NCBI GenBank assembly: GCA_905221605.1
Contig: CAJNDS010000239.1
Coordinates: forward strand, 1 to 64,000
Length of the DNA stretch: 64,000 nt
Reading direction: 5' to 3'
Origin: Symbiodinium natans
Lineage: Eukaryota > Sar > Dinophyceae > Suessiales > Symbiodiniaceae
Part shown: piece by piece, positions 1-10,690 of the stretch
Layout: each line of letters starts with the position of its first letter
Position numbering within the stretch: the stretch's first letter is position 1
Notes under the pieces: generated by a model
What the model was told of the DNA's origin: nothing
Seen by the model: only the letters and a program-made list of their open reading frames with translations
Databases searched by the model: none
Position numbers and translations under genes: made by a program

Positions 1-2928
1 TTGTGCTTCCAAGGTGTCGCAAGCCCTTCGCAACTCGCTCAGCGAAGTACTCAGTGGAGGAGGTTGCCGAGGTCTTCAAGGCCGATTTTTGGCGATGCGA
101 GAGGCTTCACATTCGTTGCGGGGCGCAGGCGCGGCCGGCCGGTGCGCGGCCGGAGGTGTCCAAGCTCATCCGTGCGCTGCTTGGTGGCCTAGCTGTGTAT
201 GGTTGTAGCAACAGCCATGCGCGGGGTCAAAGCTTTGGGTGCAAGAAACCAGTCATGCCTTCAGTCAGGTCCTTGGGTTGAGTCTGACATGAACCCTGAG
301 GCAGGAAGTCAGTCTTGTTCTATAGCAAGTTGTGACGTGGACGGTGAAGCCAGGCAGACGTAGACTGTATTCCTTTTTCTGAACCCGATTGGTGAAAGAC
401 CAATGTGTACCTTGTTCTGCCTGAAGGCGCGAAGTGCTTCTTAGACGGTCAGCGACCATTGATTCGTATGGCAGGCATGCCCCAGCTTCGGCGCTCCGGT
501 TGACACAGGTCCTCGCCAGAAGCAGAAGAACACCTCTTGCGTCCTTCGCCCTTTAGGGGACGACCGGTAGTATAATACTGACATTGGCGTGCGGTGATTG
601 GGTGGCGGGTTTCCTGCACCTGTCCTTTAATAACTATGTAAATTGCCAAAGGGTGAATCCAGTCCTGATAAAGGGGTTTCCGCAGGGTTTCCGTTCATGT
701 TTGTTAAGCTTCTGGAGGGTTTCCCTGGGTTTCCCTACAGTTTCGCGAGGGTTTCCGCGGGGTTTCTGGGGGTTTCCTTAGATTTCGTGCATGTGTTAAG
801 ACTTATTGGATGGTTTTGGTAGGTTCCTCAAGGGTTTCGTGAGGGTTTCCGTGGGATTTCGTGCAGTTTTTGAACTTTCCGGAGGTTTTCCTTGAATTTC
901 TCTAAAGTTTTGTGGGGGTTTCCGCGGATGTCCGTGGGTTTTGTCAAGTTTTGCCTTGGTTTTTTAAAAGCTTTCAGATGGTTTCCCTGGGGTTTTCTAA
1001 GGTTTGCGGGGTTTCAGTGGGTTTTGTTAGATTTTGCGTAGGTATTTGAAGCTCTCGGAAGGTTTTTCTAATGTCTTGTGAAGGTTACCGTGGGTTTTCC
1101 ATGGTTTTTGACAGATTTGAAGGGGTTTCCGTGGGTTTCTTAGGGCTGTGTGAGGGTTTCCGCGGGGTTTCTGTGGGTTTTCTTATATAGGTCGTGCGCA
1201 GGTCTTTGAAGCTTCCAGTTCAGCTTTGTGAGGGTTCCTGCAAAATCTCCGCGGGGGTTCGATTGGTTTTCTCATGCTTTGCACGGCTTTGGAAAAAGAT
1301 GTTAGAAGCTTCAGCGAGGGTTTCCATGAGCTTCCATGGCACCATGGATTTCCTCAGCGTTACTTCAAGCTTTGGAATTTGTCACATGATGCGGTCGGCG
1401 CTCCTCCAGATAGGCAAGATGCAAGCGGCGCAGTGTGTCGTGCGGCTTTGCAGCGCTGCCAGGTGAGGTTGTGGAGGTGGATGCTGATGGCTGGGAGAAT
1501 CAGAAGTGACGCGGCCAGGCAGCCAGGAGCCGCTGGGGCTAACCCAGCTGTATTTTTCCGCAGGAGTAGGTTTTCCATATGTGCTCCGGGTTTTTGCGCA
1601 GGAAATTGTTCCGAGGCCAGATTCTGGGTCCGCTTTTGTGTGCAAAAGTCACGTCCGCTTGTGCGTGGCCTCCTCGGTATTACCAGGATGTGAATAAGTG
1701 CGAGCGAAGCGAGCAAACACCAGAGCAAATTCAACAAATTTAACTGATCAAGTATTGATTTTAAGGGTTTTTTCAACATTTTCGGAAACTTCAGAAATTT
1801 TGAAAATTCGTTGAATGGTGCTGAATCCAGGGAAGAATTGCAACACGCAACCAAAACAAAAGACAAAGAAGCAAAGGCACCCAGCCTGAAAGAAAGCAGT
1901 CTCTGCTCAAATCTTCTTTGCCTTGAATTTCTGTTTGGCCTTATGGAAAATCAAAGACAAGAGAACCCAATCAAAGCTTTGTCAAAAAAAAGTCGAATGG
2001 AATGGAAATCGAGACTGGGCGATTCTCAAGTTGTTCTGAGATAGTGTGACTGTTTTTTTTTTTCAATGTTAGCAAGAGCTGCAAAAACTTGGTTTGAACC
2101 TTTGGAGAAATCGAGAAAAAACTGGAAAGAATTGTGAAACTTGGACAATTTTCTTTAGATTCAGCAGCAGATTCATACACAGCAACAATTTGTTTCTTTT
2201 TTTCAGTTCAAATGGCCTTCGCCGTCCGAACAGAATTTTTCTTTTGCTTTTGTTCAATGTTTTCTTTGTTTTTTGTCGAGATGATCTCTCAGTCAAGTTG
2301 CAAGCTTTTAGAAAGAGTTCCGAGAAACCGCCCTGAACTAAAACACAAACAGATTTGTTCAGCAAGTGTTTTGGTAAGTGCTGTCAGCCTGGTAAGCTGT
2401 CGATTGACCAGAAAGACAGTGAAAAAAAATCGCAATTGGAACCTAAAGATATCCATGAGAATGGCATGTTGTAGTTTCGGCTGTTTTCAGTGTGCATTTG
2501 CAAGAGTTGTGGATGTGTGTGTGTGTGTGTGTGTAAGCATGTGTGGTTGCAAAGTGGGGTAGGGTGGTACTGTGGAGGCCACTTTCATGCGGTTGTCTTT
2601 TAGCTTGTGTTTAGCAGTCCTAAATGTTGTTCCTTGTTTACAGGAGATTTTGGAGATTTGCGTTGTTTTGCGTTTGTTTGCTATTTTTGCAATGTACTTT
2701 TGCTTTTGTTTGCACGTAGACCTGTTTTGCTGGATTTTGTGCCGGATTGTTTTTTCAAGATGCCTTGAGATCTGCAAGACTCTCAGAGACTTTTGCTAAT
2801 TTTGCGCCTACGGGCCATGAGTCTTCAACAGATTCCTCAAGCAGCTCCTAGGCCACAGCTAGCGTACTTGCGCCATGTCTGCCACGTCGGCGAAAAAAGT
2901 GCCCAGACATCGTCCGTAGGGTCCATGT
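1..2928. repeat. 3-kb tandem unit, copy 1
   Basis: The sequence from 1 recurs almost unchanged from 2,929 and again from 5,927, so this is a tandem array with a period of about 2.93-3.0 kb. Each unit holds, in order, a GC-rich ORF block, a GGGTTTCC-rich block, a 3' ORF with a possible 101-base intron, a T-rich stretch and a short TG microsatellite. The left boundary is arbitrary because the window opens inside the array. The unit resembles no rDNA or histone repeat I recognise. Confidence 0.9.
668..1185. repeat. GGGTTTCC(G) degenerate sub-repeat, copy 1
   Basis: About 500 bases built from irregularly spaced GGGTTTCC, GGGTTTTC and GGTTTTC words separated by 8-15 bases. It recalls a drifted telomere-type repeat but has C where TTTAGGG has A. 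Confidence 0.75.
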
Positions 2929-3212
2929 TTGTGCTTCCAAGGTGTCGCAAGCCCTTCGCAACTCGCTCAGCGAAGTACTCAGTGGAGGAGGTTGCCGATG
3001 TCTTCAAGGCCGATTTTTGGCGATGCGAGAGGCTTCACATTCGTTGCGGGGCGCAGGCGCGGCCGGCCGGTGCGCGGCCGGAGGTGTCCAAGCTCATCCG
3101 TGCGCTGCTTAGTGGCCTAGCTGCAGTGTATGGTTGTAGCAACAGCCATGCGCGGGGTCAAAGCTTTGGGTGCAAGAAACCAGTCATGCCTTCAGTCAGG
3201 TCCTTGGGTTGA
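2817..3212 (+). CDS. hypothetical ORF of the tandem unit (131 aa)
   Basis: The frame opens with ATG at 2,817 at the very end of copy 1 and runs through the GC-rich start of copy 2 to a TGA at 3,210-3,212. The middle reads VEEVADVFKADFWRCERLH, a plausible helical, charged segment. The same frame is kept in copy 1 (from the window edge) with few amino-acid changes but is shifted in copy 3. No family is recognised. Conservation among recent tandem copies is not evidence of coding, so this may be a fossil exon or chance. Confidence 0.28.
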   Translation: MSLQQIPQAAPRPQLAYLRHVCHVGEKSAQTSSVGSMFVLPRCRKPFATRSAKYSVEEVADVFKADFWRCERLHIRCGAQARPAGARPEVSKLIRALLSGLAAVYGCSNSHARGQSFGCKKPVMPSVRSLG

Positions 3213-3600
3213 GTGTGAACCCTGAGGCAGGAAGTCAGTCTTGTTCTATAGCAAGTTGTGACGTGGACGGTGAAGCCAGGCAGACGTAGACTGTATTCCT
3301 TTTTCTGAACCCGATTGGTGAAAGACCAATGTGTACCTTGACGTTCTGCCTGAAGGCGCGAAGTGCTTCTTAGACGGTCAGCGACCATGGATTCGTATGG
3401 CAGGCATGCCCCAGCTTCGGCGCTCCGGTTGACACAGGTCCTCGCCAGAAGCAGAAGAACACCTCTTGCGTCCTTCACCCTTTAGGGGACGACCGGTAGT
3501 ATAATACTGACATTGGCGTGCGGTGATTGGGTGGCGGGTTTCCTGCACCTGTCCTTTAATAACTTTGTAAATTGCCAAAGGGTGAATCCAGTCCTGATAA

Positions 3601-4125
3601 AGGGGTTTCCGCAGGGTTTCCGTTCATGTTTGTTAAGCTTCTGGAGGGTTTCCCTGGGTTTCCCTACAGTTTCGCGAGGGTTTCCGCGAGGTTTCTGGGG
3701 GTTTCCGTGGGTTTCCTTAGATTTCGTGCATGTGTTAAAACCTATTGGATGGTTTTGGTCGGTTCCTCAAGGGTTTCGTGAGGGTTTCCGTGGGATTTCG
3801 TGCAGTTTTTGAACTTTCCGGAGGTTTTCCTTGAATTTCTCTAAAGTTTTGTGAGGGTTTCCGCGGATGTCCGTGGGTTTTGTCAAGTTTTGCCTTGGTT
3901 TTTTAAAAGCTTTCAGATGGTTTCCCTGGGGTTTTCTAAGGTTTGCGGGGTTTCAGTGGGTTTTGTTAGATTTTGCGTAGGTTTTTGAAGCTCTCGGAAG
4001 GTTTTCTAATGTCTTGTGAAGGTTACCGTGGGTTTTCCATGGTTTTTGACAGCTTTGAAGGGGTTTCCGTGGGTTTCTTAGGGCTGTGTGAGGGTTTCCG
4101 CGGGGTTTCTGTGGGTTTTCTTATA
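3601..4125. repeat. GGGTTTCC(G) degenerate sub-repeat, copy 2
   Basis: Same block as in copy 1 of the 3-kb unit, with one extra GTTTCCGTGG insertion near 3,700. Confidence 0.75.
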
Positions 4126-4131
4126 TAGGTC

Positions 4132-4629
4132 GTGCGCAGGTCTTTGAAGCTTCCAGTGGAGCTTTGTGAGGGTTCCTGCAAAATCTCCGCGGGGTTTCGA
4201 TTGGTTTTCTCATGCTTTGCGGCTTTGGAAAAAGATGTCAGAAGCTTCAGCGAGGGTTTCCATGAGCTTCCATGGCACCATGGATTTCCTCAGCGTTACT
4301 TCAAACTTTGGAATTTGTCACATGATGCGGTCGGCGCTCGTCCAGATAGGCAAGATGCAAGCGGCGCAGTGTGTCGTGCGGCTTTGCAGCGCTGCCAGGT
4401 GAGGTTGTGGAGGTGGATGCTGATGGCAGGGAGAATCAGAAGTGACGCGGCCAGGCAGCCAGGAGCCGCTGGGGCTAACCCAGCTGTATTTTTCCGCAGG
4501 AGTAGGTTTTCCATATGTGCTCCGGGTCTTTGCGCAGGAAATTGTTCCGAGGCCAGATTCTGGGTCCGCTTTTGTGTGCAAAAGTCACGTCCGCTTGTGC
4601 GTGGCCTCCTCGGTATTACCAGGATGTGA
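4132..4629 (+). CDS. hypothetical 3' ORF of the tandem unit, possibly spliced
   Basis: A 165-codon frame is open across a segment that also looks like an intron: CCAG|GTGAGG at 4,398/4,399 and TTTCCGCAG ending at 4,499, 101 bases. Splicing it out changes the downstream frame to one starting RSRF or to one starting GVGFPYV, depending on phase. Copy 1 has the counterpart at 1,274-1,693 (candidate intron 1,463-1,563). In copy 3 the frame is interrupted. The opposite strand is also open for 183 codons here, so frame openness alone proves little. No family is recognised. Confidence 0.22.
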   Translation: MRRSLKLPVELCEGSCKISAGFRLVFSCFAALEKDVRSFSEGFHELPWHHGFPQRYFKLWNLSHDAVGARPDRQDASGAVCRAALQRCQVRLWRWMLMAGRIRSDAARQPGAAGANPAVFFRRSRFSICAPGLCAGNCSEARFWVRFCVQKSRPLVRGLLGITRM

Positions 4630-5926
4630 ATAAGTGCGAGCGAAGCGAGCAAACACCAGAGCAAATTCAACAAATTTAACTGATCAAGTATTGATTTTAA
4701 GGGTTTTTTCAACATTTTCGGAAACTTCAGAAATTTTGAAAATTCGTTGAATGGTGCTGAATCCAGGGAAGAATTGCAACACGCAACCAAAACGAAAGAC
4801 AAAGAATTGAGGGCACCCAGTCTGAAAGAAAAGCAGCTCTGCTCCAAATCTTCTTTGCTGAATTTCTTTTGGCCTTATGGACAATTCAAAGACAAGAGAC
4901 ACCCAATCAAAGCTTTGTCAAAAAAACGGCGAATGGAATGGAAATACGAGACTGGGCGACTCTCAAGTCGTTCTGGCCATGATGAGAGGTCAGTGTGATT
5001 GTTTTTTTCAATGTCAGCAAGAACTGCAAAAACGTTGGTCTTTCTTTGTGAACCTTTGGAGAAATCGAGAAAACACTGGAAAAGAAGCCAAGACAATTTT
5101 CTTTAGATTCAGCAGCAGATTCATACACAGCAACATTTGTTTGTTTTTTTTCAGTTCAAATTGCCTTCGCCCGTCTGAACAGAATTTTTCTCTTGCTTTT
5201 GTTCAATGTTTTCTTTGTTTTTTGTCGGGATAATCTCTCGGTTGAGTCGCAAGCTTTTCGAAACAGAGAGTTCCAAGAAACCGCCCTGAACTAAAACACA
5301 AACAGATCGTTTAGCAAGTGTTTTGGTAAGTGCTGTCAGCCCGGTAAGCTGTCGATTGACCAGAAAGACAGTGAAAAAATCGCAGTCGGAACCTAAAGAT
5401 ATCCATGAGAATGTGCATGTTGTGGTTTCGGCTGTTTTCTGAGTGTGCATATGCAAGAGTGTTGTGGATGTGTGTGTGTGTGTGAGCATTTGTGGTTGCA
5501 AAGTGGGGTAGCGGTTGGGTACTGTGGAGGCCACTTCATGCGGTTGTATTTAGCTTGTGTTTAGCAGCCCTAAATGTTGTTCCTTGTTTACAGGAGATTT
5601 CGGAGATTTGCGTTGTTTTGCGTTTGTTTGCTACTTTTGCAATGTACTTTTGCTTTTGTTTGCACGTAGACCTGTTTTGCTGGATTTTGTGCCGGATTGT
5701 TTTTTTCAAGATGCCTTGAGATCTGCAAGACTCTCAGAGACTTTTGCTAATTTTTGCGCCTACGGGCCATGTGTCTTCAACAGATTGCATCTGAGCCGCC
5801 GCTGAGCGCTCTCTTGCCTCAAGCAGCTCCTAGGCCACAGCTAGCGTACTTGCGCCACGTCTGCCACGTCGGAGCCTGATTTGTTGGCCGAAAAAAGTGC
5901 CCAGACATAGTCCGTAGGGTCCATGT

Positions 5927-8400
5927 TTGTGCTTCCAAGGTGTCGCAAGCCCTTCGCAACTCGCTCAGCGAAGTACCTCAGTGGAGGAGGTTGCCGAGGT
6001 CTTCAAGGCCGATTTTTGGCGATGCGAGAGGCTTCACATTCGTTGCAGGGCGCAGGCGCGGCCGGCCGGTGCGCGGCCGGAGGTGTTCAAGCTCATCCGT
6101 GCGCTGCTTGGTGGCCTAGCTGCAGTGTATGGTTGTAGCAACAGCCATGCGCGGGGTCAAAGCTTTGGGTGCAAGAAACCAGTCATGCCTTCAGTCAGGT
6201 CCTTGGGTTGAGTGTGAACCCTGAGGCAGGAAGTCAGTCTTGTTCTATAGCAAGTTGTGACGTGGACGGTGAAGCCAGGCAGACGTAGACTGTATTCCTT
6301 TTTCTGAACCCGATTGGTGAAAGACCAATGTGTACCTTGACGTTCTGCCTGAAGGCGCGAAGTGCTTCTTAGACGGTCAGCGACCATTGATTCGTATGGC
6401 AGGCATGCCCCAGCTTCGGCGCTCCGGTTGACACAGGTCCTCGCCAGAAGCAGAAGAACACCTCTTGCGTCCTCACCCTTTAGGGGACGACCGGTAGTAT
6501 AATACTGACATTGGCGTGCGGTGATTGGGCGGCGGGTTTCCTGCACCTGTCCTTTAATAACTTTGTAAATTGCCAAAGGGTGAATCCAGTCCTGATAAAG
6601 GGGTTTCCGCAGGGTTTCCGTTCATGTTTGTTAAGCTTCTGGAGGGTTTCCCTGGGTTTCCCTACAGTTTCGCGAGGGTTTCCGCGGGGTTTCTGAGGGT
6701 TTCCGTGGGTTTCCTTAGATTTCGTGCATGTGTTAAAACCTATTGGATGGTTTTGGTAGGTTCCTCAAGGGTTTCGTGAGGGTTTCCGTGGGATTTTGTG
6801 CAGTTTTTGAACTTTCCGGAGGTTTTCCTTGAATTTCTCTAAAGTTTTGTGAGGGTTTCCGCGGATGTCCGTGGGTTTTGTCAAGTTTGCCTTGGTTTTT
6901 TTTAAAAGCCTTTAGTGTTTCATGGGGTTTCTTAAGGTTTGCGGGGTTTCAGTGGGTTTTGTTAGATTTTGCGTAGTTTTTGAAGCTCTCGGAAGGTTTT
7001 TCCAATGTATTGTGAATGTTACCGTGGGTTTTCCATGGTTGACAGCTTCGAAGGGTTCCGTGGGTTTCTTAGGGCTGTGTGAGGGTTTCCGCGGGTTTCT
7101 GGGGTTCTTATCATAGGGTAGTGCGGGTCTTTGAGCTTCAGTTCAGCTTTGTGAGGGTTCCTGCAAAATCTCAGCGGGTTGGTTCGATTGGTTTTTCTCA
7201 TGCTTTGCACGGCTTGGAAAAAGTGTTAGAAGCTTCAGCGAGGGTTTCCATGAGCTTCCATGGCACCATGGATTTCCTCAGCGTTACTTTAAGCTTTGGA
7301 ACTTGTCACATGATGCGGTCGGCGCTCGTCCAGATAGGCAAGATGCAAGCGGCGCAGTGTGTCGTGCGGCTTTGCAGCGCTGCCAGGTGAGGTTGTGGAG
7401 GTGGATGCTGATGGCAGGGAGATTCAGAAGTGACGCGGCCAGGCAGCCAGGAGCCGCTGGGCTAACCCAGCTGTATTTTTCCGCAGGAGTAGGTTTTCCA
7501 TATGTGCTCCGGGTCTTTGCGCAGGAAATTGTTCCGAGGCCAGATTCTGGGTCCGCTTTTGTGTGCAAAAGTCACGTCCGCTTGTGCGTGGCCTCCTCGG
7601 TATTACCAGGATGTGAATAAGTGCGAGCGAAGCGAGCAAACACCAGAGTAAATTCAACAAATTTAACTGATCAAGTATTGATTTTAAGGGTTTTTTCAAC
7701 ATTTTCGGAAACTTCAGAAATTTTGAAAATTCGTTGAATGGTGCTGAATCCAGGGAAGAATTGCAACACGCAACCAAAAACGAAAGACAAAGAATTGAAG
7801 GCACCCAGCCTAAAGAAAGTTTCTTCTGCTCAAATCTTCTGTCAATTTCAGTGTGCCTTAAATTTCTGTTTGGCCATTTTGGAAAATCAAAGACAAGAGA
7901 ATCGAAGCTTTGTCAAAAAAAGTCGAATGGAATGGAAATCAAGACTGGGCGACTCTCAAGTCGTTCTGGCCATGATGAGAGGTTAGTGTGATTGTTTTTT
8001 TCGATGTTAGCAAGAACTCCAACACATTGGTCTTTCTTTTTGACCCTTGGAAAAATCGAGAAAACACTGGAAAGAAGCCAGAATCGTGAAAACTTAGACA
8101 ATTTTCTTCGTCCGTCTGTGAACAGAATTTTCTCTGGCTTTTGTTCAATGTTTTGTTTGTTTTTTTTGCCGGGATGATCAAGTTGCAAGCTTTTAGAAAG
8201 AGAGATTTCTGAGAAACCGCCCTGAACTAAAACACAAACAGATCGTTCAGCAAGTGTTTTGGTAAGTGCTGTCAGCCCGGTAAGCTGTCGATTGACCAGA
8301 AAGACAGTGAAAAAAATCGCAATCGGAACATAATGTGCATGTTGTGGTGTGTGTGTGTGTGAGCATTTGTGGTTGCAAAAAGTGGTTGTCTTTAGCTCAG
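5927..8400. repeat. 3-kb tandem unit, copy 3, decayed and truncated
   Basis: Homology to copies 1 and 2 runs to about 8,400, near the TG microsatellite and a GAGCATTTGTGGTTGC motif, and then stops. One extra base (AAGTACCTCAGTGG against AAGTACTCAGTGG) shifts the frame of the 5' ORF. The GGGTTTCC block and the T-rich 3' part have small deletions. It looks like the degenerate edge of the array. Confidence 0.85.
6600..7110. repeat. GGGTTTCC(G) degenerate sub-repeat, copy 3
   Basis: Same block in the decayed unit, with several short deletions after 6,880. Confidence 0.7.
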
Positions 8401-9352
8401 TGTGCAAGAAAATTGTCAGTGTGTGGGCAAAGAGTGGTGAGGCATGGAGTCTCAGAAGCAAAATCAAAAAAACAGTAACCTTGCAGTGGTGTCTGTGTGT
8501 TTTTTACCTCGGTTTTTCATTGTGAATGGTGTGTTGTTTTCGGCGTTTGTGGGTTGGAGAGTCGTGTGTGCAAAATTGATCGAAAAGGCAGGGAAGCTCC
8601 AGTGACCTCCACAGTAAGCTCATATTTTGCTCTGTAAAGTTGAAACTCCAACTTGGTGCAACACAAGAAAAGTTGTGCTCCACAGCTCATCAAGAACCCG
8701 GGTTTAGGGTTTAGGGTTTGGGAATCAGGTTTTTAGGGTTTAGGAAAGTTGTTAACTTTTTCGTGGCCGAACCAAGAATGGAATTTTTTTCAAATCCTCA
8801 AATCGCGGAAGGGAAGCCCACAGACTTTTCGATCGTGGTCGAGTCTGAGAGCGGTGCACTGTGTCCATGGGATTTGGTTTCTTGGCGAACTGCAGGTTTT
8901 GTCTTTCACGGCATCGATGCCTTCACACGGCTTTCATCGCCTCATGTTCGTTTTTTGCAATTCATTGCTTTCTGTCCGCTTATTTGCAACTCCCTGTGCA
9001 TTCACTTCTTTGCCAATTCTATCTGCTGACTACAGCATTTTTTGGAATTGAGGCTGAGGGAAACTTCAAGAACAAGGGGCAGACCAGAAACCCAAGCAGC
9101 AAACCCAAATGCAGAAACCTACACTTACCACAGAGCTGCACAAAACAAGTCCGCCAAGCTTTTTAACAAGACGCCTTTTGCGGCGGTGCAGAATTGTCAA
9201 ATGGATGTGAGAAATCATTTTGGAGGAGGGCCCCCCCCCTTTGGGCCTTTGAGCTCCCTTCAAGCCTTCCTTAAAGTTCCCCCTTCAAAGGGGTTCCTGC
9301 AAAGGGGGGCCCTTCGGGGGAGGGGGACAAAGATTCAAAGCCCTTAGCCCCC
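8401..9352. other. Unassigned DNA between tandem array and repeat block
   Basis: After the array ends there is a short telomere-like run (GGTTTAGGGTTTAGGG) at about 8,699-8,750, then mixed-composition DNA and a G/C-rich stretch with homopolymer Cs near 9,230. Apart from the weak ORF at 8,718-9,029 nothing convincing was seen. Confidence 0.6.
8718..9029 (+). CDS. weak hypothetical ORF (103 aa)
   Basis: This frame starts in the telomere-like run and reads through a segment including MEFFSNPQIAEGKPTDFSIV and a hydrophobic Cys-rich tail. The middle has protein-like composition, so a real exon may be embedded from about 8,765. The ends run into repeat-like sequence and no family is recognised. 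Confidence 0.22.
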   Translation: MGIRFLGFRKVVNFFVAEPRMEFFSNPQIAEGKPTDFSIVVESESGALCPWDLVSWRTAGFVFHGIDAFTRLSSPHVRFLQFIAFCPLICNSLCIHFFANSIC

Positions 9353-9690
9353 CTAAAGCCCCCCCCTTAAGTTCCCCTTAAGCCCCCCCCTTAAGCCCCC
9401 CCTCTCTCTTGCTGGGCCTTTTGGAGGGTTTGGGCAGCAGTTTAAAAGGCGTAATACTTGCTGGGCCTTCCGGAAGGTTTCGGCAGTAGTTGAGCCTGAT
9501 GCTTGCTGGGCCTTTTGTGGAGGGTCAGCAGTTGAAAAGGCGCAGTACTTGCTGGGCATTCTGCGGGGATTTAGGCAGCAGTTTAAGAGGGCTGCGCCCC
9601 CTCCAACCCCCCCCGCTTGTTTAAGCCAAACAAACTTGCGTGGAAGCATAAATTTCATTCTTCGAAACCAGAGAAGTAAGACTCTAAACA
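9353..9690 (-). repeat. Left arm of large inverted repeat
   Basis: CCCCCTTAAG runs (9,355-9,410), about 3.5 units of a 51-bp minisatellite read in reverse (9,410-9,590), then GCTTGTTTAAGCC and a TTGCGTGGAAGC segment. The same modules occur in the opposite orientation and reverse order at 13,020-13,790. Confidence 0.75.
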
Positions 9691-10130
9691 TTCATTTCCC
9701 TTAACGAAAAGAAAGAAGGGAATGTATTCCAAATTCCACCTCCCTCGAATCTTGTTTTTTTTGGGTTTCATTCTTCGAAACCAGAGAAGTGAGATTCTTT
9801 TTAAAGGGAAGCTTAAGGAATTCCACCCCGCTCGCTTCTTCTTTTGTTTTTTGTGTTCATTACTCGAGTTTCAAGGAGCAGAGAGTTCATAGCAGCGGCA
9901 GAAAAAAGCGGGGGGGGGTTGGGGGGGACGCAGCCACCCCCCATTTGCATAGCAGTGACGTGGCGCGGGGCTAAGCCAAGAACCCCATGTTTTGTTTTGT
10001 TTTGTTTTGGACATAATTCACAAAAACAAACACAAAATGTATAACAAGATTTGAGGGGGGTGGAATAGAACACAGTCCCTTCTTTCGCTTTGTAAAGAGA
10101 CATGTATGTTTAGAGTCTCACTTCTCTCGA
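9640..10130. repeat. Dispersed ~120-bp repeat cluster
   Basis: Copies of a module with ATTTCATTCTTCGAAACC, AGAGAAGTGAGACTCT and AATTCCACCCC...TCGAATCTTG. The same module recurs at 10,520-10,690 and in tandem at 12,266-12,780. The interval also contains CCCCCATTTGCATAGCAG and GACGTGGCGCGGGGCTAAGCC, which recur at 12,840-13,110. Confidence 0.7.
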
Positions 10131-10329
10131 ATAATGAAATCCCAGAAAAATACAAAAAAAACTATGCACATGTTAAATGAACTTTGGGTCAATTGACGTT
10201 GCAGCTGAACCAATGCTTGCAAAAGCTTGCAATGCGTCACGAAAAAGCAAGTTCTTGCCAGTCGGTGCAAGGCGTGCCAAGCTAGCTCAGGTCAAACGTC
10301 TGCTCAAAATAACTTGATGGGTCCATCAC
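10131..10329. other. Unassigned spacer
   Basis: Mixed-composition DNA between repeat modules. No coding or RNA signal was seen. Confidence 0.5.
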
Positions 10330-10520
10330 CTTTGCTCAAAGGGGGGGCTGAAGGGGCGGGCTTAAGAGGGGGCTTGAGGAGGGAAGGCTTTGGAAAAGAC
10401 CCTTGAAGGGGCGCTGAAAGGGGGGGAGGCTTAAGGGAGGGCTGAAGGGGGGCTTAAAGGGGGGCTTAAGGGGGGCTTAAGGGGGGTGAAGGGGGCTTAA
10501 AGGCTTAAAGGGGGGGGCTC
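10330..10520 (+). repeat. GGGGGCTTAAA low-complexity array
   Basis: Irregular tandem GGGGGGCTTAAA and GGGGGCTGAA words, the G-rich strand of the module seen in C-rich form at 9,355-9,410. Further arrays lie at 11,920-12,265 and 13,575-13,790. Confidence 0.8.
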
Positions 10521-10690
10521 TAAACACCACTTTATCTCGAAGATAAGAGAGAAGGGATTTATTCTAAATTCCACCCCGCTCGAATCTTGTTTTGTTTTTT
10601 GGATTTCGTTCTTCGAAACTAGAGAAGTGAAAAGAGAGAGAAAGGAATTATTCTAAATTCCACCCCCCTTGAATCTTGTTTTATTTGGCG
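10521..10690. repeat. Two copies of the ~120-bp dispersed repeat
   Basis: Two partial units with AAATTCCACCCC and CGTTCTTCGAAACTAGAG, matching 9,640-10,130 and 12,266-12,780. Confidence 0.7.

Larger units (their letters stand above)
2929..5926. repeat. 3-kb tandem unit, copy 2
   Basis: This is the second and best preserved copy, 2,998 bases to the next unit start. It differs from copy 1 by scattered substitutions and small indels. The ORF at its junction with copy 1 and the 3' ORF (4,132-4,629) are both intact here. Confidence 0.9.

Noticed and set aside
4296-4847. 183-codon minus-strand frame in the 3-kb unit, with counterparts in copies 1 and 3
   Set aside because: It overlaps the + strand candidate with its splice signals, and conservation among recent tandem copies does not distinguish strands. 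No motif.
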